34,581 nucleotides of DNA from Adonisia turfae CCMR0081 (lineage in GTDB: Bacteria; Cyanobacteriota; Cyanobacteriia; Phormidesmidales; Phormidesmidaceae), in NCBI RefSeq assembly GCF_011009555.1, contig NZ_QXHD01000004.1, positions 6,288,193 to 6,322,773 on the forward strand, given 5' to 3'. The notes under the pieces were generated by a model that was given only the letters and a program-made list of their open reading frames with translations, searched no databases and was not told where the DNA came from. The position numbers and the translations under genes were made by a program. Shown piece by piece: positions 33,572-34,581 of the stretch (within the stretch, counting starts at the first letter, position 1; each line of letters opens with the position of its first letter).

Positions 33572-34438
33572 TTAGGCTGTTTCCATCCACTCAATACATG
33601 TCTGCAACTCGCTTGCCATGTTACTACTGTGGAAGCGACGACCGTGCCCCGGCAGAACCCATTCAAACGAGTAATCGGTCAGGCGCTTCATGGATTTGAT
33701 TTGCTCGTCCCAGGAGTACCAACAATAACGCCGGAAACCGTAGAGGTGCTCCAGGTAAGCCGACCAGGCCAGGTGATCGCCTGTGAACAGAAATTTGTTC
33801 TGATACAGCAGTACGGTATGGCCTTTACTGTGACCAGGGACGGGCATGATGGTGATATCTGGTGCTAGTTGGTAAGGGTCCTGTCCCTTAAGCTGAATTT
33901 CGACGGATTGGGTATCGCTGGTGATATCGTCCTGGTGGAGAATGCGATCGCAGCCAAAATGCTCCTGAAACTTGGCATGATCCGCCACATCATCCCGATG
34001 GGTGAGATAGAGGTATTGCACCCCACCCATAGCCTCCAATTGTTTTACTAAAGGTGGGGTAAACCGAGGAGAATCAATCAGAACATTTCCCTCAGGCCGT
34101 TGAATAAAATAGCTGGCCGCCGCATAGGATTTCTCGGAATGATAGCCACAATGATAAACATTGTCCTCAATTAGATCCGGCAGTTGCTCCTGGGCCTGTT
34201 TAATATCCTTGGGTGTAGCCGCCGTCCCAATCGATGCGGTAGGACACGACAACAATGCTTTTAACGCTTGAATCCGCTGCTCTGTAGTTGTCGGTTGAGC
34301 ATGCACCGCCGACATCTCTCCATCTCGACCAAACACCTCAGGAGCCATCCAGCGGCAGGTATCGCAATCGATACACGTAGTATCAACAAAAAAGTCACCT
34401 TCTACATTCTCTGGACGACGAGCTTTAAGCTGAGCCAT
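33572..34438 (-). CDS. Ferredoxin-like domain fused to a metallo-beta-lactamase-fold hydrolase
   Basis: This 288-aa protein has two parts. Residues about 15-70 resemble a single-cluster ferredoxin: DTTCIDCDTCRWMAPEVF gives Cys22, Cys25 and Cys28, and Cys65 (LLSCPTASI) is the fourth ligand. Residues about 90-288 form a metallo-beta-lactamase domain. Metal ligands are THRDDVADH (His147, Asp149, Asp153, His154), PGHSKGH (His203), TGDH (Asp221) and PGHGRRF (His265). The first motif departs from the usual HxHxDH by having Asp at the third position. The combination suggests a redox-linked hydrolase in the cytoplasm, but substrate and electron partner are unknown. ATG 34438 is a clear start. Confidence 0.88.
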   Translation of the reverse strand: MAQLKARRPENVEGDFFVDTTCIDCDTCRWMAPEVFGRDGEMSAVHAQPTTTEQRIQALKALLSCPTASIGTAATPKDIKQAQEQLPDLIEDNVYHCGYHSEKSYAAASYFIQRPEGNVLIDSPRFTPPLVKQLEAMGGVQYLYLTHRDDVADHAKFQEHFGCDRILHQDDITSDTQSVEIQLKGQDPYQLAPDITIMPVPGHSKGHTVLLYQNKFLFTGDHLAWSAYLEHLYGFRRYCWYSWDEQIKSMKRLTDYSFEWVLPGHGRRFHSSNMASELQTCIEWMETA

Positions 34439-34581
34439 AACATCACCATTTGTTATAGTTCCAGTTTAGTCAATGCATTAGAAACTGTTTAATATATATA
34501 GTCATCCGTCTTGATTCTTGAGGGTAGATCGGTATGATCTGAGAAATTGTATTCATCAGAGCATGTTCCCCCCGTATCGTT

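Noticed and set aside
34563..34581. ATG with six codons at the right edge (MFPPYR), possible start of a plus-strand gene
   Set aside because: Too short to judge and without a clear ribosome site; the window ends.
1..34581. tRNA, rRNA, CRISPR array, insertion sequence or prophage
   Set aside because: I saw no tRNA T-loop words in a cloverleaf setting, no regularly spaced direct repeats, no transposase frame and no attachment-site duplication.

Overview
The window is cyanobacterial chromosome. The RNA polymerase beta' subunit is split into rpoC1 and rpoC2, the order rpsT-tatD-rpoB-rpoC1-rpoC2 is the cyanobacterial one, a photosystem II PsbY gene is present, and the HIP1 octamer GCGATCGC occurs about 16 times outside the rpo genes. 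Several protein families (Uma2, a kinase fused to VanY, a stand-alone VKOR-type thioredoxin) suggest a larger-genome lineage of the Leptolyngbya/Acaryochloris kind, but the species cannot be fixed from this sequence.

Layout. 1-2000: a partial lipid-anchored thioredoxin-like gene (-) divergent from an HtrA/Deg protease (+), closed by a bidirectional terminator. 2023-13047: the minus-strand block rpsT, tatD, rpoB, rpoC1, rpoC2. Two tandem hairpins lie in the rpoB-rpoC1 gap, and rpoB has a roughly 450-nt upstream region. 13208-19298: hisD, a small SRPBCC-like protein, hslO (Hsp33), a four-carbon acid sugar kinase (DUF1537 family), a DsbA-like lipoprotein and pdxA. 19299-21709: two gene-poor stretches holding intrinsic terminators, nested palindromes and possible small RNAs; they flank a glutaredoxin-DUF72 pair. 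21710-25313: an acyltransferase, an unknown exported protein, and a membrane-bound Ser/Thr kinase with a VanY-type domain. 25540-28788: a two-gene sodium:solute symporter and a SUMF1-domain protein. 28939-34438: an ABC exporter, rdgB, a Uma2 protein, psbY, an SDR oxidoreductase and a ferredoxin-metallo-beta-lactamase fusion.

Most of the window is housekeeping. Four thiol-redox proteins (VKOR-type thioredoxin, Hsp33, DsbA-like, glutaredoxin) lie within 21 kb, but no operon joins them.

The most unusual gene is at 23856-25313. It looks like a transmembrane receptor made of a Hanks-type kinase in the cytoplasm and a VanY peptidase domain outside. Key catalytic residues are replaced in both halves: DFG is NFG in the kinase, and two of the three zinc ligands are lost in VanY. 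This suggests a binding or sensing protein rather than two enzymes. It is divergent from an exported protein of unknown function.
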